Of a stretch of DNA of 64,000 nt, positions 41,523-51,057 are shown in pieces (within the stretch, counting starts at the first letter, position 1; each line of letters begins with the position of its first letter). Source of the DNA: Persephonella hydrogeniphila (lineage in GTDB: Bacteria > Aquificota > Aquificia > Aquificales > Hydrogenothermaceae); the NCBI RefSeq assembly GCF_900215515.1, contig NZ_OBEI01000002.1:62001-126000 (forward strand). The letters run 5' to 3'. The notes below the pieces were generated by a model. That model searched no databases. It saw only the letters and a list, made by a program, of their open reading frames with translations, and was not told the origin of the DNA. The position numbers and the translations under genes were made by a program.

Positions 41523-42743
41523 TTGAAAAATTCAGAAAAATTAAAAGAAAAGATAAAAAAATTAGGACCCGGAATAATAACCGGTGGGGCAGGTGATGAC
41601 CCTGCCGGCATTCTTACCTATACAATAGTTGGAGCAACAACAGGCTTTTCACAGCTGTGGCTTATGCTCCTTTCAACCCCAATGATGATAGCTGTTCAGG
41701 ACACAGCTGCAAAACTTGCCCTTATAACAGGAAAAAGTCTTCCTGAAATATTGAATATGTATTACTCAAAGAAACTCACATATCTCATCGTCTTGAGTCT
41801 TGCCACTGCAAACATACTTACAATAGGAGCAGACTTAAACGCAATAGCCACTATTTTTGAAATAACAACAGGAATAAAATCTATATACTTTTTAATTCCT
41901 GTTACCTTTTTAATAGCTTACCTTGTGATGTTTAAAGCTTATAAAACAGTTAAAAAAGTTCTGATTGGGCTTACATCCTTACTCGCTGTTTATATTATTT
42001 CTGCTATTTTAGCTAAACCTGATCTGAAACAGATTATAATAGACACCTTTATTCCCCACATACAGCCTGATCTTGCATTTGTCCTTGCTGCCCTTGGACT
42101 TCTTGGAACAACTATCTCTCCCTATATGATTTTCTGGCAGGCATCTGAAGAAAAAGAAGAACATGCAACGGTATCTCAAGCCAGAGTAATGACAATAGAT
42201 ACAGCTGCAGGGATGATTTACTCAAATGTTATTGCTTACGCAATTATTGTGTCTTCTGCCGTAATGCTTTTTGGGCATAAAGAAATTCAGACAATAGCAG
42301 ATGCAGCACTTGCTTTAAAGCCTGTCGCTGGAGAATATGCTTTTCTACTGTTTAGTATAGGTGTTATAGTAGCTGGTTTTTTAGCAATCCCTGTTTTAGC
42401 AGGCTCTTCCGCCTATGCTGTTGCAGATACATTTGGATGGCGGGAAGGTATGGATTATAAAGTCAGTGATGCAAAAGGATTTTATCTCATCTTTTTAGGT
42501 TCTTTGCTTGTAGGAGATTTAATAGATCTGTTTAATATATCTGCTGTTGATGCCCTCTATTACAGTCAGATATTTGATGGAATCTTACTCCCTGTTTTGA
42601 GTGGTTTACTTTTTGTTCTGGGAAATAACAAAAAAATATTGGGACAGCATATAAACAAAAAATTTAACAAGATATTTTTAGGAGTTACTTTTTTTACCTC
42701 TATATCTGCCACCATTTATATGTTTTACAGCCTAATTTTATAA
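41523..42743 (+). CDS. Nramp-family metal ion transporter relative
   Basis: The 406-residue protein has 11-12 membrane helices. Helix 1 contains GAGDDPAGILTYT, corresponding to the Nramp DPGN metal-binding motif but reading DPAG. The helix-6 region SPYMIFWQASEEKEEH lacks the canonical MPH pair. These changes are typical of Nramp-related proteins that may prefer other metals such as magnesium. TTG start at 41523, 3 nt after the ATPase stop; no other start lies before the conserved region. It is probably driven by protons, linking it to its pump neighbour. Confidence 0.8.
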   Translation: MKNSEKLKEKIKKLGPGIITGGAGDDPAGILTYTIVGATTGFSQLWLMLLSTPMMIAVQDTAAKLALITGKSLPEILNMYYSKKLTYLIVLSLATANILTIGADLNAIATIFEITTGIKSIYFLIPVTFLIAYLVMFKAYKTVKKVLIGLTSLLAVYIISAILAKPDLKQIIIDTFIPHIQPDLAFVLAALGLLGTTISPYMIFWQASEEKEEHATVSQARVMTIDTAAGMIYSNVIAYAIIVSSAVMLFGHKEIQTIADAALALKPVAGEYAFLLFSIGVIVAGFLAIPVLAGSSAYAVADTFGWREGMDYKVSDAKGFYLIFLGSLLVGDLIDLFNISAVDALYYSQIFDGILLPVLSGLLFVLGNNKKILGQHINKKFNKIFLGVTFFTSISATIYMFYSLIL

Positions 42744-42799
42744 ATTTGTTGCCTGAAGTAACGCCATATTTATAATTAAAATAACAGGAGGGTTTTTTA

Positions 42800-44083
42800 T
42801 TGACAGAAGCCCAGCTTGGTGAACTACTTTTAATCTTAGCTCTCTTGTTTGGTCTCAGTTATTTAACAGGGGGTCTTTTACTTAAATTTAGAATCCCTGT
42901 TATTTTAGGTGCTCTTTTTGTGGGAATGGGAATTCATTACACAACTGTTATTGATAGAATTCTTACAAATGGAGCCACAGCTACAGGTTTTAACTTTCTT
43001 GCCCAGCTTGGGGTTTTGTTTCTTCTATTTTACATAGGTCTTCAGATTGATTTTTCCGAAATAAAAAAACTCAGTAAAGATATAGTATGGGCTACTGTAT
43101 TAAATACGGCTTTTCCGTTTTTATTCGGTGTCCTTGTTATGCTTCTTTTAGGATACGGCTGGATGGTTGCTTTTGTAATAGGTCTTACAAGAATGCCAAC
43201 GGCAGAAGCTGTTATTGTTCCAATTCTTGATGAATTTAATCTTATCAAGACAAGGGTAGGAAGTTTTATAGTAGGTGCCGGAGTTTTAGATGATGTCATC
43301 GAAGTTTTTCTGGTTGCTGTTGTATCTATCTGGATAGCACAGGCAACAGGCGTTCATATGAGTACTGAGAGAGAAATCGGGGATGTTATTCTTGGGACAA
43401 TAATTTTCATAGTTGCAACTTATATCGTTTATAATTGGATAATAAAACCTATCTCAAAATGGGTAAAACCAAAACCTGCAAATCTTGTTCTTCTTTCTAT
43501 GTTTATTCTTCTTGCCTTTGGTGGATTCTCACAATACGCACAGCTCGGTCTTGTTGTAGGTGCAATCGTTGCAGGAATTATAATGAGACCTGCTCTAAAT
43601 TTGGCAAAGGAAATGGGAGAAGAAACTGTTCATGTTTTAAGGGCTATAAGCTATGGATTTTTTGGTGTTGTTTTCTTTTTATGGATAGGATTAAGTGTAG
43701 ATCTAACAGGTCTTTTTGAACATCCAGAACTTGCAATTTTACTTTTTCTTGCAGCATTTGTTGGTAAATTAGTTGGAATATTCTTAATGGTTCCAATGAA
43801 AAAAATTACTGTAAAAGAAGCCTGGACTATTGGAATTGGGCTAAATGCAAGACTTACAACAGAAATTATTGTTGCAAAACTTTTATACGATGCCCATTTA
43901 ATAGATGTAGAGCTTTTTACAGCACTTGTAGCCGCGTCTTCCGTTTCAACGGTTGTTGTTCCTCTTTTATTCACTCTTTTTGTAAAAATGTGGGGTAAAG
44001 AGCTTCAAGCTCCACCTGTTCTTGAAGTCAGCCAGCAGCACATAAAAACTAAAAAACTCCACGATTTTAAAGGTGAAGATTAA
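42800..44083 (+). CDS. CPA2-family cation:proton antiporter
   Basis: The 427-residue membrane protein has about 12 helices and resembles KefB/NapA-type monovalent cation:proton antiporters, with LKFRIPVILGALFVGMGIH at the start and ARLTTEIIVAKLLYDA near residue 355. It lacks a TrkA-N or KefC-type regulatory C-terminal domain. The start is TTG at 42800, with AGGAGGG 7 nt upstream. It has its own ribosome binding site after a 56-nt gap, and its stop overlaps the next ATPase start by one base. Confidence 0.85.
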   Translation: MTEAQLGELLLILALLFGLSYLTGGLLLKFRIPVILGALFVGMGIHYTTVIDRILTNGATATGFNFLAQLGVLFLLFYIGLQIDFSEIKKLSKDIVWATVLNTAFPFLFGVLVMLLLGYGWMVAFVIGLTRMPTAEAVIVPILDEFNLIKTRVGSFIVGAGVLDDVIEVFLVAVVSIWIAQATGVHMSTEREIGDVILGTIIFIVATYIVYNWIIKPISKWVKPKPANLVLLSMFILLAFGGFSQYAQLGLVVGAIVAGIIMRPALNLAKEMGEETVHVLRAISYGFFGVVFFLWIGLSVDLTGLFEHPELAILLFLAAFVGKLVGIFLMVPMKKITVKEAWTIGIGLNARLTTEIIVAKLLYDAHLIDVELFTALVAASSVSTVVVPLLFTLFVKMWGKELQAPPVLEVSQQHIKTKKLHDFKGED

Positions 44084-46785
44084 TGGCTAAAAAAAAGACC
44101 CTTGAAAACAAATACGATTGGGCTGCACTTAAAATAGAAGATGTCATTCAAACCTTAAAAACAGACCCTGAAAAAGGTCTTTCTTCAGAAGAAGCAGAAA
44201 AAAGGTTAAAAAAATATGGATTAAACCGGCTTCAAAAATATAAAAAAGTTAAATGGTATGAAGTTCTTATCAGGCAATTTGTTGATATTCTTATCATTAT
44301 TCTTCTAATAGCCGCTGGAATTGCTTTCGCAATAGGAGAAGTTGGAGATGCACTAACGATACTTGCCATTGTTGTCTTAAATGGAATACTTGGATTTGTT
44401 CAGGAGTGGAAAGCTGAAAAAGCGATAGAAGCTCTTCAAAAAATGCTTTCCCCAAAAGCCAAAGTTATTCGGGACGGAAAACAGATAGAGATAGACTCAA
44501 AATATATAGTTCCCGGGGATATTGTCGTTCTACAGATTGGAGACAAAGTTCCTGCAGACCTTAGACTGATTGAGGCAGTAAATTTAAAAGCTGACGAATC
44601 TCCTCTTACAGGAGAATCTGTTCCAGTTCACAAATCTGTTGAACCTGTTAAACCCGGAACACCTCTTGCAGCAAAATCTTCAATGGTATGGATGGGAACA
44701 AGTATAGTTAATGGAGTTGGAAAAGGCGTTGTAGTTGCCACAGGAATGGAAACAGAGTTCGGAAAAATAGCAAAACTTACCCAAACTGTAGAAATAAAAC
44801 CTACACCACTCCAGAGAAAACTTGCAGTATTAGGTAAACAGTTAGGTGCTATCTCAATAGCTATCTCAGTAATTGTTGCCGTAGTTGGCTGGATTGCTGG
44901 AAAACCTCTTTTAGAAATGTTTATGACTGGAGTTTCCCTTGCTGTTGCAGTTGTTCCAGAAGGATTACCTGCTGTTGTTACAATCACCCTTGCCCTCGGT
45001 GTAAAAGCAATGGTCAGAAGAAAAGTGCTTCTCAGAAGGCTTCAGGCAGCTGAAGCTCTTGGCTCTGCACAGGTAATCTGCACAGATAAAACAGGAACAC
45101 TTACAAAAAATGAGATGACTGTTAGAAAAATATGGCTTCCTTGCTGTGAGATAGAGGCAACAGGATACGGATATGATCCGGCAGGACATTTCGAAATAAA
45201 GGGCAAAAAGATTGATTATCACAAATATCCTGACCTTTTAGAGCTTTTGAAAACAGGAATGATATGTAATCATGCAAAGCTGATACACGATGAAAAAGGG
45301 TGGCATATTCAGGGAGAACCTACAGAGGCCGCTTTAATAGTTGCAGCATATAAAGCGTGGCTTTCTGTTCCAGACCTTAGACACTACACAGAGTTTTCAT
45401 TTAACTCAATAAGAAAAAGAATGACTGTTATTGTTGATGAAGATGGAAAAAAAGTTGCCTATACAAAAGGTGCACCAGAAGTAATCATAGAGAGATGTTC
45501 CAAAATTTTAGAAAATGGAAAAGAAAGACCTTTAACAGAGGAAGACAAACAAAGATTTATAAAAGCCTACAAACAAATGGCTGAAAACGGACTTAGAACT
45601 CTTGCCCTTGCAAAAAGAGTTCTTCCTGAGAATATAAAATTAACAGAAGACGAAGTTGAAAAAGACCTGACACTATTAGGTGTTGTAGGTATGATAGACC
45701 CACCGAGACCAGAAGTTCCACCTGCAATTGAGCTCGCCAAAAAAGCTGGAATAAAAGTAATAATGATAACAGGAGATGCCCCTGAAACAGCTTTAGCCAT
45801 CGCTAAAAAAATAGGATTACCTGCTAAAAAAGCAGTTTTAGGTGAAGATCTTAAAAGCATGTCAGATAAAGAGTTGAAAGAACTTCTAAAAGAAGACGTT
45901 ATATTTGCAAGAACTACCCCTGAAAATAAGCTAAGAATCGTCACAGTTCTTCAGAAGGAAGGTTTAATTGTTGGAATGACAGGAGATGGTGTTAACGATG
46001 CTCCAGCATTGAAAAAAGCTGATATTGGAATAGCGATGGGATTAAGAGGAACAGACGTTGCAAAAGAGGCAGCAGATGTGATTCTCCTCGACGACAACTT
46101 TGCTTCAATTATAGGTGGTGTAGAGGAAGGAAGAAGACAGTATGACAATATTCAAAAATTTGTTAGATACCTCCTATCTTCAAACACAGGTGAAGTAACA
46201 GCGATTTTTTTAAACGTTATAGTAGGAGGACCTTTAATCCTTCTGCCTGTTCAAATTCTATGGATGAACCTTATTACAGACGGAATGACAGCTGTTGCTC
46301 TGGGGGTAGAACCGGCTGAAAAAGGAATAATGGAAAGGCCTCCCCGTTCTCCGAAAGAACATATTCTTGACTGGAAAGGAATAGCGATGATTGTTTTCTT
46401 AGGTTCTTACATCGGACTGGCTACACTATGGCTTTTCCACCACTACCTTGAAAAAGGTGGAGCAGAAGCTGTCGCAACAGCTCAAACAGTAGCATTTACA
46501 GGAATAATAATCCTTGAAAAGATGAATGTTTTTAATTTTCGCTCACTTGTTGCACCAATGAAAGTGATAGGATTTCTCTCAAATCCTTGGCTTTTACTTG
46601 CGTGGACGGTCACAGTAGGTTCACAGGTTGCTGCCGTGTATGTTCCATTCTTACAGGATGCTCTCCATACTGTTCCACTAAAACTTGAAGACTGGGCTTT
46701 AATCTTTGCAGTAGCAGTTCCTATATTTTTGGTTGTAGAACTATACAAAATATTAAGATGGAGGAAAGCCAATAAAAATGCATAA
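44083..46785 (+). CDS. P2A-type (calcium-transporting type) P-type ATPase
   Basis: The 900-residue ATPase resembles bacterial Ca2+ pumps of the SERCA/PMR1 group. Features are GLSSEEAEKRLKKYGLN, LTGESVPV, the helix-4 VVPEGLPAVVT motif, the phosphorylation site CTDKTGTLTKN near residue 335, the KGAPEVI nucleotide-binding segment, MTGDGVNDAPALKKADIGIAM and helix-6 WMNLITDGMTAVALG, which bears calcium-liganding Asn/Asp residues. The C-terminal about 200 residues form the last four helices. Its ion is inferred from these motifs. It overlaps the antiporter by 1 nt and the permease by 8 nt. Confidence 0.9.
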   Translation: MAKKKTLENKYDWAALKIEDVIQTLKTDPEKGLSSEEAEKRLKKYGLNRLQKYKKVKWYEVLIRQFVDILIIILLIAAGIAFAIGEVGDALTILAIVVLNGILGFVQEWKAEKAIEALQKMLSPKAKVIRDGKQIEIDSKYIVPGDIVVLQIGDKVPADLRLIEAVNLKADESPLTGESVPVHKSVEPVKPGTPLAAKSSMVWMGTSIVNGVGKGVVVATGMETEFGKIAKLTQTVEIKPTPLQRKLAVLGKQLGAISIAISVIVAVVGWIAGKPLLEMFMTGVSLAVAVVPEGLPAVVTITLALGVKAMVRRKVLLRRLQAAEALGSAQVICTDKTGTLTKNEMTVRKIWLPCCEIEATGYGYDPAGHFEIKGKKIDYHKYPDLLELLKTGMICNHAKLIHDEKGWHIQGEPTEAALIVAAYKAWLSVPDLRHYTEFSFNSIRKRMTVIVDEDGKKVAYTKGAPEVIIERCSKILENGKERPLTEEDKQRFIKAYKQMAENGLRTLALAKRVLPENIKLTEDEVEKDLTLLGVVGMIDPPRPEVPPAIELAKKAGIKVIMITGDAPETALAIAKKIGLPAKKAVLGEDLKSMSDKELKELLKEDVIFARTTPENKLRIVTVLQKEGLIVGMTGDGVNDAPALKKADIGIAMGLRGTDVAKEAADVILLDDNFASIIGGVEEGRRQYDNIQKFVRYLLSSNTGEVTAIFLNVIVGGPLILLPVQILWMNLITDGMTAVALGVEPAEKGIMERPPRSPKEHILDWKGIAMIVFLGSYIGLATLWLFHHYLEKGGAEAVATAQTVAFTGIIILEKMNVFNFRSLVAPMKVIGFLSNPWLLLAWTVTVGSQVAAVYVPFLQDALHTVPLKLEDWALIFAVAVPIFLVVELYKILRWRKANKNA

Positions 46786-48376
46786 TAAAAAAATAGGTTT
46801 CTGGGAAGCTTACTCTATAGGTATCGGTGGAATGATTGGCGGGGGAATATTTGCTGTTTTAGGTCTTACTATTTTACTTTCAAGGGGTGCTGCACCTGTT
46901 GCTTTTATATTTGCCGGTATAATAGCGTTACTTACCTCTTACTCCTACGCAAAGCTCTCTGTTAGATATCCTTCAGAAGGTGGAACTGTTGAATATCTCG
47001 TTAGGGCTTTTGGAAACAATTTGATTACTGGATATCTGAATACTCTTTTACTTGCAGCCTATGTTATCATGCTTTCCCTATATTCTTATGCTTTTGGGAG
47101 TTATGCTTCTGCCCTTTTCTTAGGGTATGAATTAGAGTTGGCTAAAAAGCTTTTCATCGCTCTTGTAATCATATTCTTCACAGTTATAAATGCTCTTGGT
47201 GCGTATATTAGTGGGAAGGCAGAAGATATTATGGTTTTTATGAAGGTAGGTATTCTTCTTTTCTTTTCTGTTCTTGGATTTTTAACAGGTGATTTTTCAA
47301 AGCTATCACCGGAACACTGGGAAAGCATTATAAAAATCATGACAGGTGGTCTTATCATATTTCTTGCCTACGAAGGATTTGAACTTATAGCAAATACAGC
47401 ACAGGATGTGGAAGACCCTGAAAAAACACTTCCTAAAGCATTTTATGCTGCAGTAACAACGGTTATTTTTATTTATGTACTTGTTTCTACTGTTGCTGTT
47501 GCAAATCTTACCTATGAAGAAGTCCAAAAATATCAGGACTATGCCCTTGCCGTCGCTGCAAAACCTTTCTTAGGACAAGCCGGATTCGTACTGATAGGAA
47601 TCGCAGCTTTACTGTCTACAGCTTCTGCAATAAATGCCACTCTCTACGGTAGTGCAAGGGTAAGCTATCTGATAGCAAAGTTTGGTGCCCTCCCTAAGAA
47701 TATAACCAGACAGTTGTGGAAAAATGCAACGGAAGGTCTGGTAATCCTTGCTATTTTGACCATCATATTTGCAACCACTTTCAATCTGGAAAATATTTCT
47801 ATAGCCGGTAGTCTTGGATTTCTAATAATATTTGCAGGTGTCAATCTTGCAAACGTAAAACTTTCATACTACACAGATTCTAATAAACTTATATCTTTTA
47901 TTGCATTTCTCATGTGCGTAATATCCATATTTGTACTTATAGGATACAATCTAAAAACAAACCCCCATGCTCTTGAATCATCACTTGTTGTACTTGTTTT
48001 AACACTACTATTCGAAATATCTTACAGATTTTTTACAAAAATCAAACTACAAAAATTCATAGACTGGAGATTAGAAGAAAGGGAAAAATACATACAACAG
48101 GCAGAAAATTACATAAATAAAATTTCTACCGAAATAAAGAAAAACATTCCAGATGCAGAGGTATATCTTGCAGGAAATTTCCTCAAAAAGGGCAAATCAA
48201 AAGCAGGACATATAAATCTATACGTATTTTCAGAACAAAATAAAGATAAAATAGAACAGCATATACAAAATATAGAGAAAAAATTAAATCTTCCCTATTA
48301 CCATCCGTTCAACATAAAAATACTCCGCAAATCACAAAAAAACGAGCTTGAGAAGGAACACAAAAAGATAACCTGA
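46778..48376 (+). CDS. APC-superfamily amino acid/polyamine permease with extra C-terminal domain
   Basis: The 532-residue protein has the APC start signature FWEAYSIGIGGMIGGGIFAVLG and about 12 helices up to about residue 415. A cytoplasmic tail of about 115 residues follows: a charged helix, then a small alpha/beta-like domain (EVYLAGNFLKKGKSKAGHINLYVFSE). The domain layout recalls a minimal nucleotidyltransferase fold, but with the catalytic GS and DxD residues missing (inference). The substrate is unknown; decarboxylation-linked acid resistance would fit its proton-pump neighbours, but no decarboxylase is nearby. It ends the ion-transport island. Confidence 0.8.
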   Translation: MHNKKIGFWEAYSIGIGGMIGGGIFAVLGLTILLSRGAAPVAFIFAGIIALLTSYSYAKLSVRYPSEGGTVEYLVRAFGNNLITGYLNTLLLAAYVIMLSLYSYAFGSYASALFLGYELELAKKLFIALVIIFFTVINALGAYISGKAEDIMVFMKVGILLFFSVLGFLTGDFSKLSPEHWESIIKIMTGGLIIFLAYEGFELIANTAQDVEDPEKTLPKAFYAAVTTVIFIYVLVSTVAVANLTYEEVQKYQDYALAVAAKPFLGQAGFVLIGIAALLSTASAINATLYGSARVSYLIAKFGALPKNITRQLWKNATEGLVILAILTIIFATTFNLENISIAGSLGFLIIFAGVNLANVKLSYYTDSNKLISFIAFLMCVISIFVLIGYNLKTNPHALESSLVVLVLTLLFEISYRFFTKIKLQKFIDWRLEEREKYIQQAENYINKISTEIKKNIPDAEVYLAGNFLKKGKSKAGHINLYVFSEQNKDKIEQHIQNIEKKLNLPYYHPFNIKILRKSQKNELEKEHKKIT

Positions 48377-48412
48377 ACCGAAGAAAAATCATACTGCCAA
48401 GAAAATTTGTTA

Positions 48413-48420
48413 TGTATAAT
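48413..48420 (+). promoter_or_regulatory. Extended -10 promoter for the metal-efflux operon, likely leaderless
   Basis: TGTATAAT (48413-48420) is a strong extended -10 box. It ends 8 nt before the ATG of the 95-aa gene at 48429, and no Shine-Dalgarno is visible, so the transcript should start within one or two bases of the ATG. No clear -35 is seen. Confidence 0.5.
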
Positions 48421-48428
48421 TATTAATA

Positions 48429-48716
48429 ATGAGAAATTTTATTTTTTCTGTCTTGTTAATAGGTATTCTGTTTCAGGTCTCCCATGATTTTGTTTTTTAC
48501 AAAGTAGACCCGTGTATGAAACACATAGAAACAGCCTATCAGATAGATGATGGATACTGTGATATCCATGAAAACCTCCACATGCCTTATATATCACATA
48601 TCTTTTACATACCTATATCTCTTGATTTCATAGAGAAATACACATTTCTATACACCCTCGAATATTCCGACCCTTTCATATTAGAGATTTTCAAACCACC
48701 TAAACATCTCTCCTAA
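48429..48716 (+). CDS. Small exported protein at the head of the metal-efflux operon
   Basis: The 95-residue protein has a hydrophobic N-terminal signal (about residues 1-18, LLIGILFQVS) followed by HDFVFYKVDPCMKHIE and GYCDIHENLHMPY. Five histidines and two cysteines in the mature part, plus its place before an RND heavy-metal efflux system, suggest a periplasmic metal-binding protein. This is inference; I do not recognise a named family. Confidence 0.7.
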   Translation: MRNFIFSVLLIGILFQVSHDFVFYKVDPCMKHIETAYQIDDGYCDIHENLHMPYISHIFYIPISLDFIEKYTFLYTLEYSDPFILEIFKPPKHLS

Positions 48717-48758
48717 AAATTTTTACAGCCTTACTCTGCCTTTTTTCAGTAAAAATTT
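48717..48758. repeat. 10-bp inverted repeat before the TolC-type gene
   Basis: AAATTTTTAC (48717-48726) and GTAAAAATTT (48749-48758) are perfect complements around 22 nt. The second arm ends just before the AGGAGG of the next gene. It may form a leader hairpin or bind a regulator. Confidence 0.4.
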
Positions 48759-48770
48759 CAGGAGGAAAGT

Positions 48771-49958
48771 ATGATTTACAGAATTGTACTATTTTGCACT
48801 GTAGTTATTTTCTCTGTATCCTACAGTGAAACATTTGAGGAGATCTTAGACAGAGCCTTAAAAGAAAGTCCACAGCTAAAATCATACAGGTTTGAGACAC
48901 AAACAGTCGAAGGAGAGATAAAATCTGCACAGGCATTTCCGAATCCAGAACTTTTTGTTCAGTTTGGAAGACTTTACACCCAGACAGAAGAAAATGGTCT
49001 GAATATAACAGAGTTCTCAATCAACCAGCCATTGAAACTGTGGGGAACGCGAAAAAAAGCTATAGAAAAAGCTCTCCTTAAAAAGTCTGCTTTTGAGTCG
49101 CTTTTTGATCTTAAGAAAAGGGAGTTTACAGGAGAGCTTTACTCTGCCTTTTATTCTACCCTTTACCTAAAAGAAGTTCTACATATAAAAGAAAAAGAGT
49201 TCAAAATCACAAAAGGTATATACGAGTTTGTAAAAAAATCCTATGAGTTAGGGGAAGACACAAAACTTAACCTTTTTAGAGCTGAAAAAGATCTAAAAAT
49301 AGCACAGATAGAGCTTGAACAAGCCAAAACAGAATACACAATCAGTTTGCAGAAACTTTCAGCCCTTGCCGGATTTGAGATAAAAGACACAAAAGGAAGT
49401 CTGACTGAAATAAAACAGATAAAAGAGATCCCATTAGAAGAGCTTCCTGAGATAAGATACATACAGAAAACAATACAGTCTTTAGATAAAGAGATACAGC
49501 TACAGAAAGCCCTTGCAAAACCACAGATTGGTATAGAATTTTCTGCATCTGAAGACGAAGTGGATTTAGGTAAATATGAGTTTGGAATAGGCATAACAGC
49601 ATCGGTTCCTGTTTTTTACAGGAATCAAGGGGAGATTATATCTATACTTTATGAAAAAAAGAGATACCTCAGCCTTATAAAACAAAAAGAGATGGTCTAC
49701 TCAGTAAAAATAAAAAGCCTTAAAGAAAAATACTCCTTACTTACAAAACAGATAGAAGAGCTTGATAGAAAAGTAATCCCTTCTGTATCACAGGCTTTAG
49801 ATCTCGGTAAAAAGAGTTTCAAACTAAGGGAAATAACACTTTTTGAGCTTTCTGACATAAGAAAACAGTACATACAGGCATTAACATACAAAGCATCTTT
49901 ACTAAACGAATTACACCAGATTTACGGAGAATATATCAAGATAGGAGGACTGAGATGA
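48771..49958 (+). CDS. TolC/CusC-type outer-membrane efflux protein
   Basis: The 395-residue protein has a signal peptide (about 1-18) and two long helical halves typical of outer-membrane efflux channels: FEEILDRALKESPQLKSY...AQAFPNPEL and the second repeat ending in YIQALTYKASLLNELHQIYGEY. It forms the outer-membrane duct of a tripartite heavy-metal exporter. AGGAGG lies directly upstream of the ATG. The adaptor gene follows with a 4-nt overlap. Confidence 0.9.
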   Translation: MIYRIVLFCTVVIFSVSYSETFEEILDRALKESPQLKSYRFETQTVEGEIKSAQAFPNPELFVQFGRLYTQTEENGLNITEFSINQPLKLWGTRKKAIEKALLKKSAFESLFDLKKREFTGELYSAFYSTLYLKEVLHIKEKEFKITKGIYEFVKKSYELGEDTKLNLFRAEKDLKIAQIELEQAKTEYTISLQKLSALAGFEIKDTKGSLTEIKQIKEIPLEELPEIRYIQKTIQSLDKEIQLQKALAKPQIGIEFSASEDEVDLGKYEFGIGITASVPVFYRNQGEIISILYEKKRYLSLIKQKEMVYSVKIKSLKEKYSLLTKQIEELDRKVIPSVSQALDLGKKSFKLREITLFELSDIRKQYIQALTYKASLLNELHQIYGEYIKIGGLR

Positions 49959-51046
49959 GATTTTTAAGGACATTGCTGATAACATTTGCGATTTTATCAA
50001 TAAATGCCTTTGCAGGTGGAGAGCACGGACACGAAGGACATATGGAAGGAGAGTTTGAGCTTACTCCTGACATAGTTGAGAAGTTACACATTAAATGGGA
50101 AAAAGTATCTCAAAGAGAAGTATCGGTTCACAAAAAATATCCTGCAGTTGTAAAAGACGACCTCACCCTGTCTGAAGCAGTATACTCTCCTGTTGAAGGA
50201 ATCATAAAAAAACTGTTTGTAAAAGAAGGAGATAGAGTCAAAAAAGGACAAAAACTGGCAGTTGTGTACTCTCCAGAAATAAAAAGGTTAATAGCAGATA
50301 TACAGATGATGAAAGTGAAGGTAAAAAATCTGAAAGCTGTATACGAAAGGGAAAAACAGCTTTATGAAGCCGAGGTTATACCATACGGAAGATACTTTGA
50401 GGCAAAAATCAGTTATGAAAACGCCTTAGGTGAACTTAATGCTATGGAAGAATCCCTCAGAGCTTACGGAGATATAGAGGGTGTGAATCTTGTTCTGAAA
50501 TCCCATATCGACGGATATGTTGCCCAGCAAAATGTTGTATTAGGAGACAGTGTAGATCTATCTAAACAAATATTCAGGATACACTCCCACGAAAAGCTCT
50601 GGGTTGTTGCTATGGTTCCTGTCGCTGACGTTAGGCTTTTCAAAAAAGGAAAAAAAGTTTCAATCATATCTCCCCTTGGAAAAACAGAAGGAGTGGTAGA
50701 TTTCATAAGCCACAAAGTAGATCCAGAAACAAAAAGAAATGATGTGAGAATTATAGGGGACAACTCAAAAGATACACTCAAACCAAACATGTTTGTAGAT
50801 GTTCTCCTGAGTACACAAAAAGTAAGAGGTTTATTTATCCCTGAAAGGGCTATCGTCATTAAAGATGATAAGCAGTTTGTATTCTTGAAAGAAGGTGAAC
50901 ATGTAAAACCAGTAGAGGTTATCTTAGGAGAAAAAGTAGACGGGTATTACAGGATAATAGATGGGCTCCATGAAGGAGAAGAGATAATAACCGACGGTGT
51001 TTCCTTCCTCAAAAGTAGATTCCTCGCTGAAGTCGAAGGACATTAA
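49955..51046 (+). CDS. CusB/CzcB-type periplasmic adaptor of RND efflux
   Basis: The 363-residue membrane-fusion protein has a signal peptide (about 1-21) followed by a His-rich segment (EHGHEGHMEGE) likely to bind metal. It then has a lipoyl/barrel-sandwich domain (YSPVEGIIKKLFVKEGDRVKKGQKLAVVYSP), a helical hairpin and beta-barrel and membrane-proximal domains. It connects the inner-membrane pump to the TolC-type channel. GGAGG lies upstream of the ATG, and the pump gene follows after 11 nt. Confidence 0.92.
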   Translation: MRFLRTLLITFAILSINAFAGGEHGHEGHMEGEFELTPDIVEKLHIKWEKVSQREVSVHKKYPAVVKDDLTLSEAVYSPVEGIIKKLFVKEGDRVKKGQKLAVVYSPEIKRLIADIQMMKVKVKNLKAVYEREKQLYEAEVIPYGRYFEAKISYENALGELNAMEESLRAYGDIEGVNLVLKSHIDGYVAQQNVVLGDSVDLSKQIFRIHSHEKLWVVAMVPVADVRLFKKGKKVSIISPLGKTEGVVDFISHKVDPETKRNDVRIIGDNSKDTLKPNMFVDVLLSTQKVRGLFIPERAIVIKDDKQFVFLKEGEHVKPVEVILGEKVDGYYRIIDGLHEGEEIITDGVSFLKSRFLAEVEGH

Positions 51047-51057
51047 GGAGGAAAAAG

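Noticed and set aside
43651-43974. 107-codon frame antisense to the cation:proton antiporter
   Set aside because: There is no start signal or family resemblance; the opposite strand encodes conserved membrane helices.
38856-46785. Kdp or heavy-metal (P1B) identity for the two P-type ATPases
   Set aside because: Neither has the CPC-type helix-4 motif or an N-terminal CxxC metal domain; their helix 4 and 6 motifs fit P3A and P2A.
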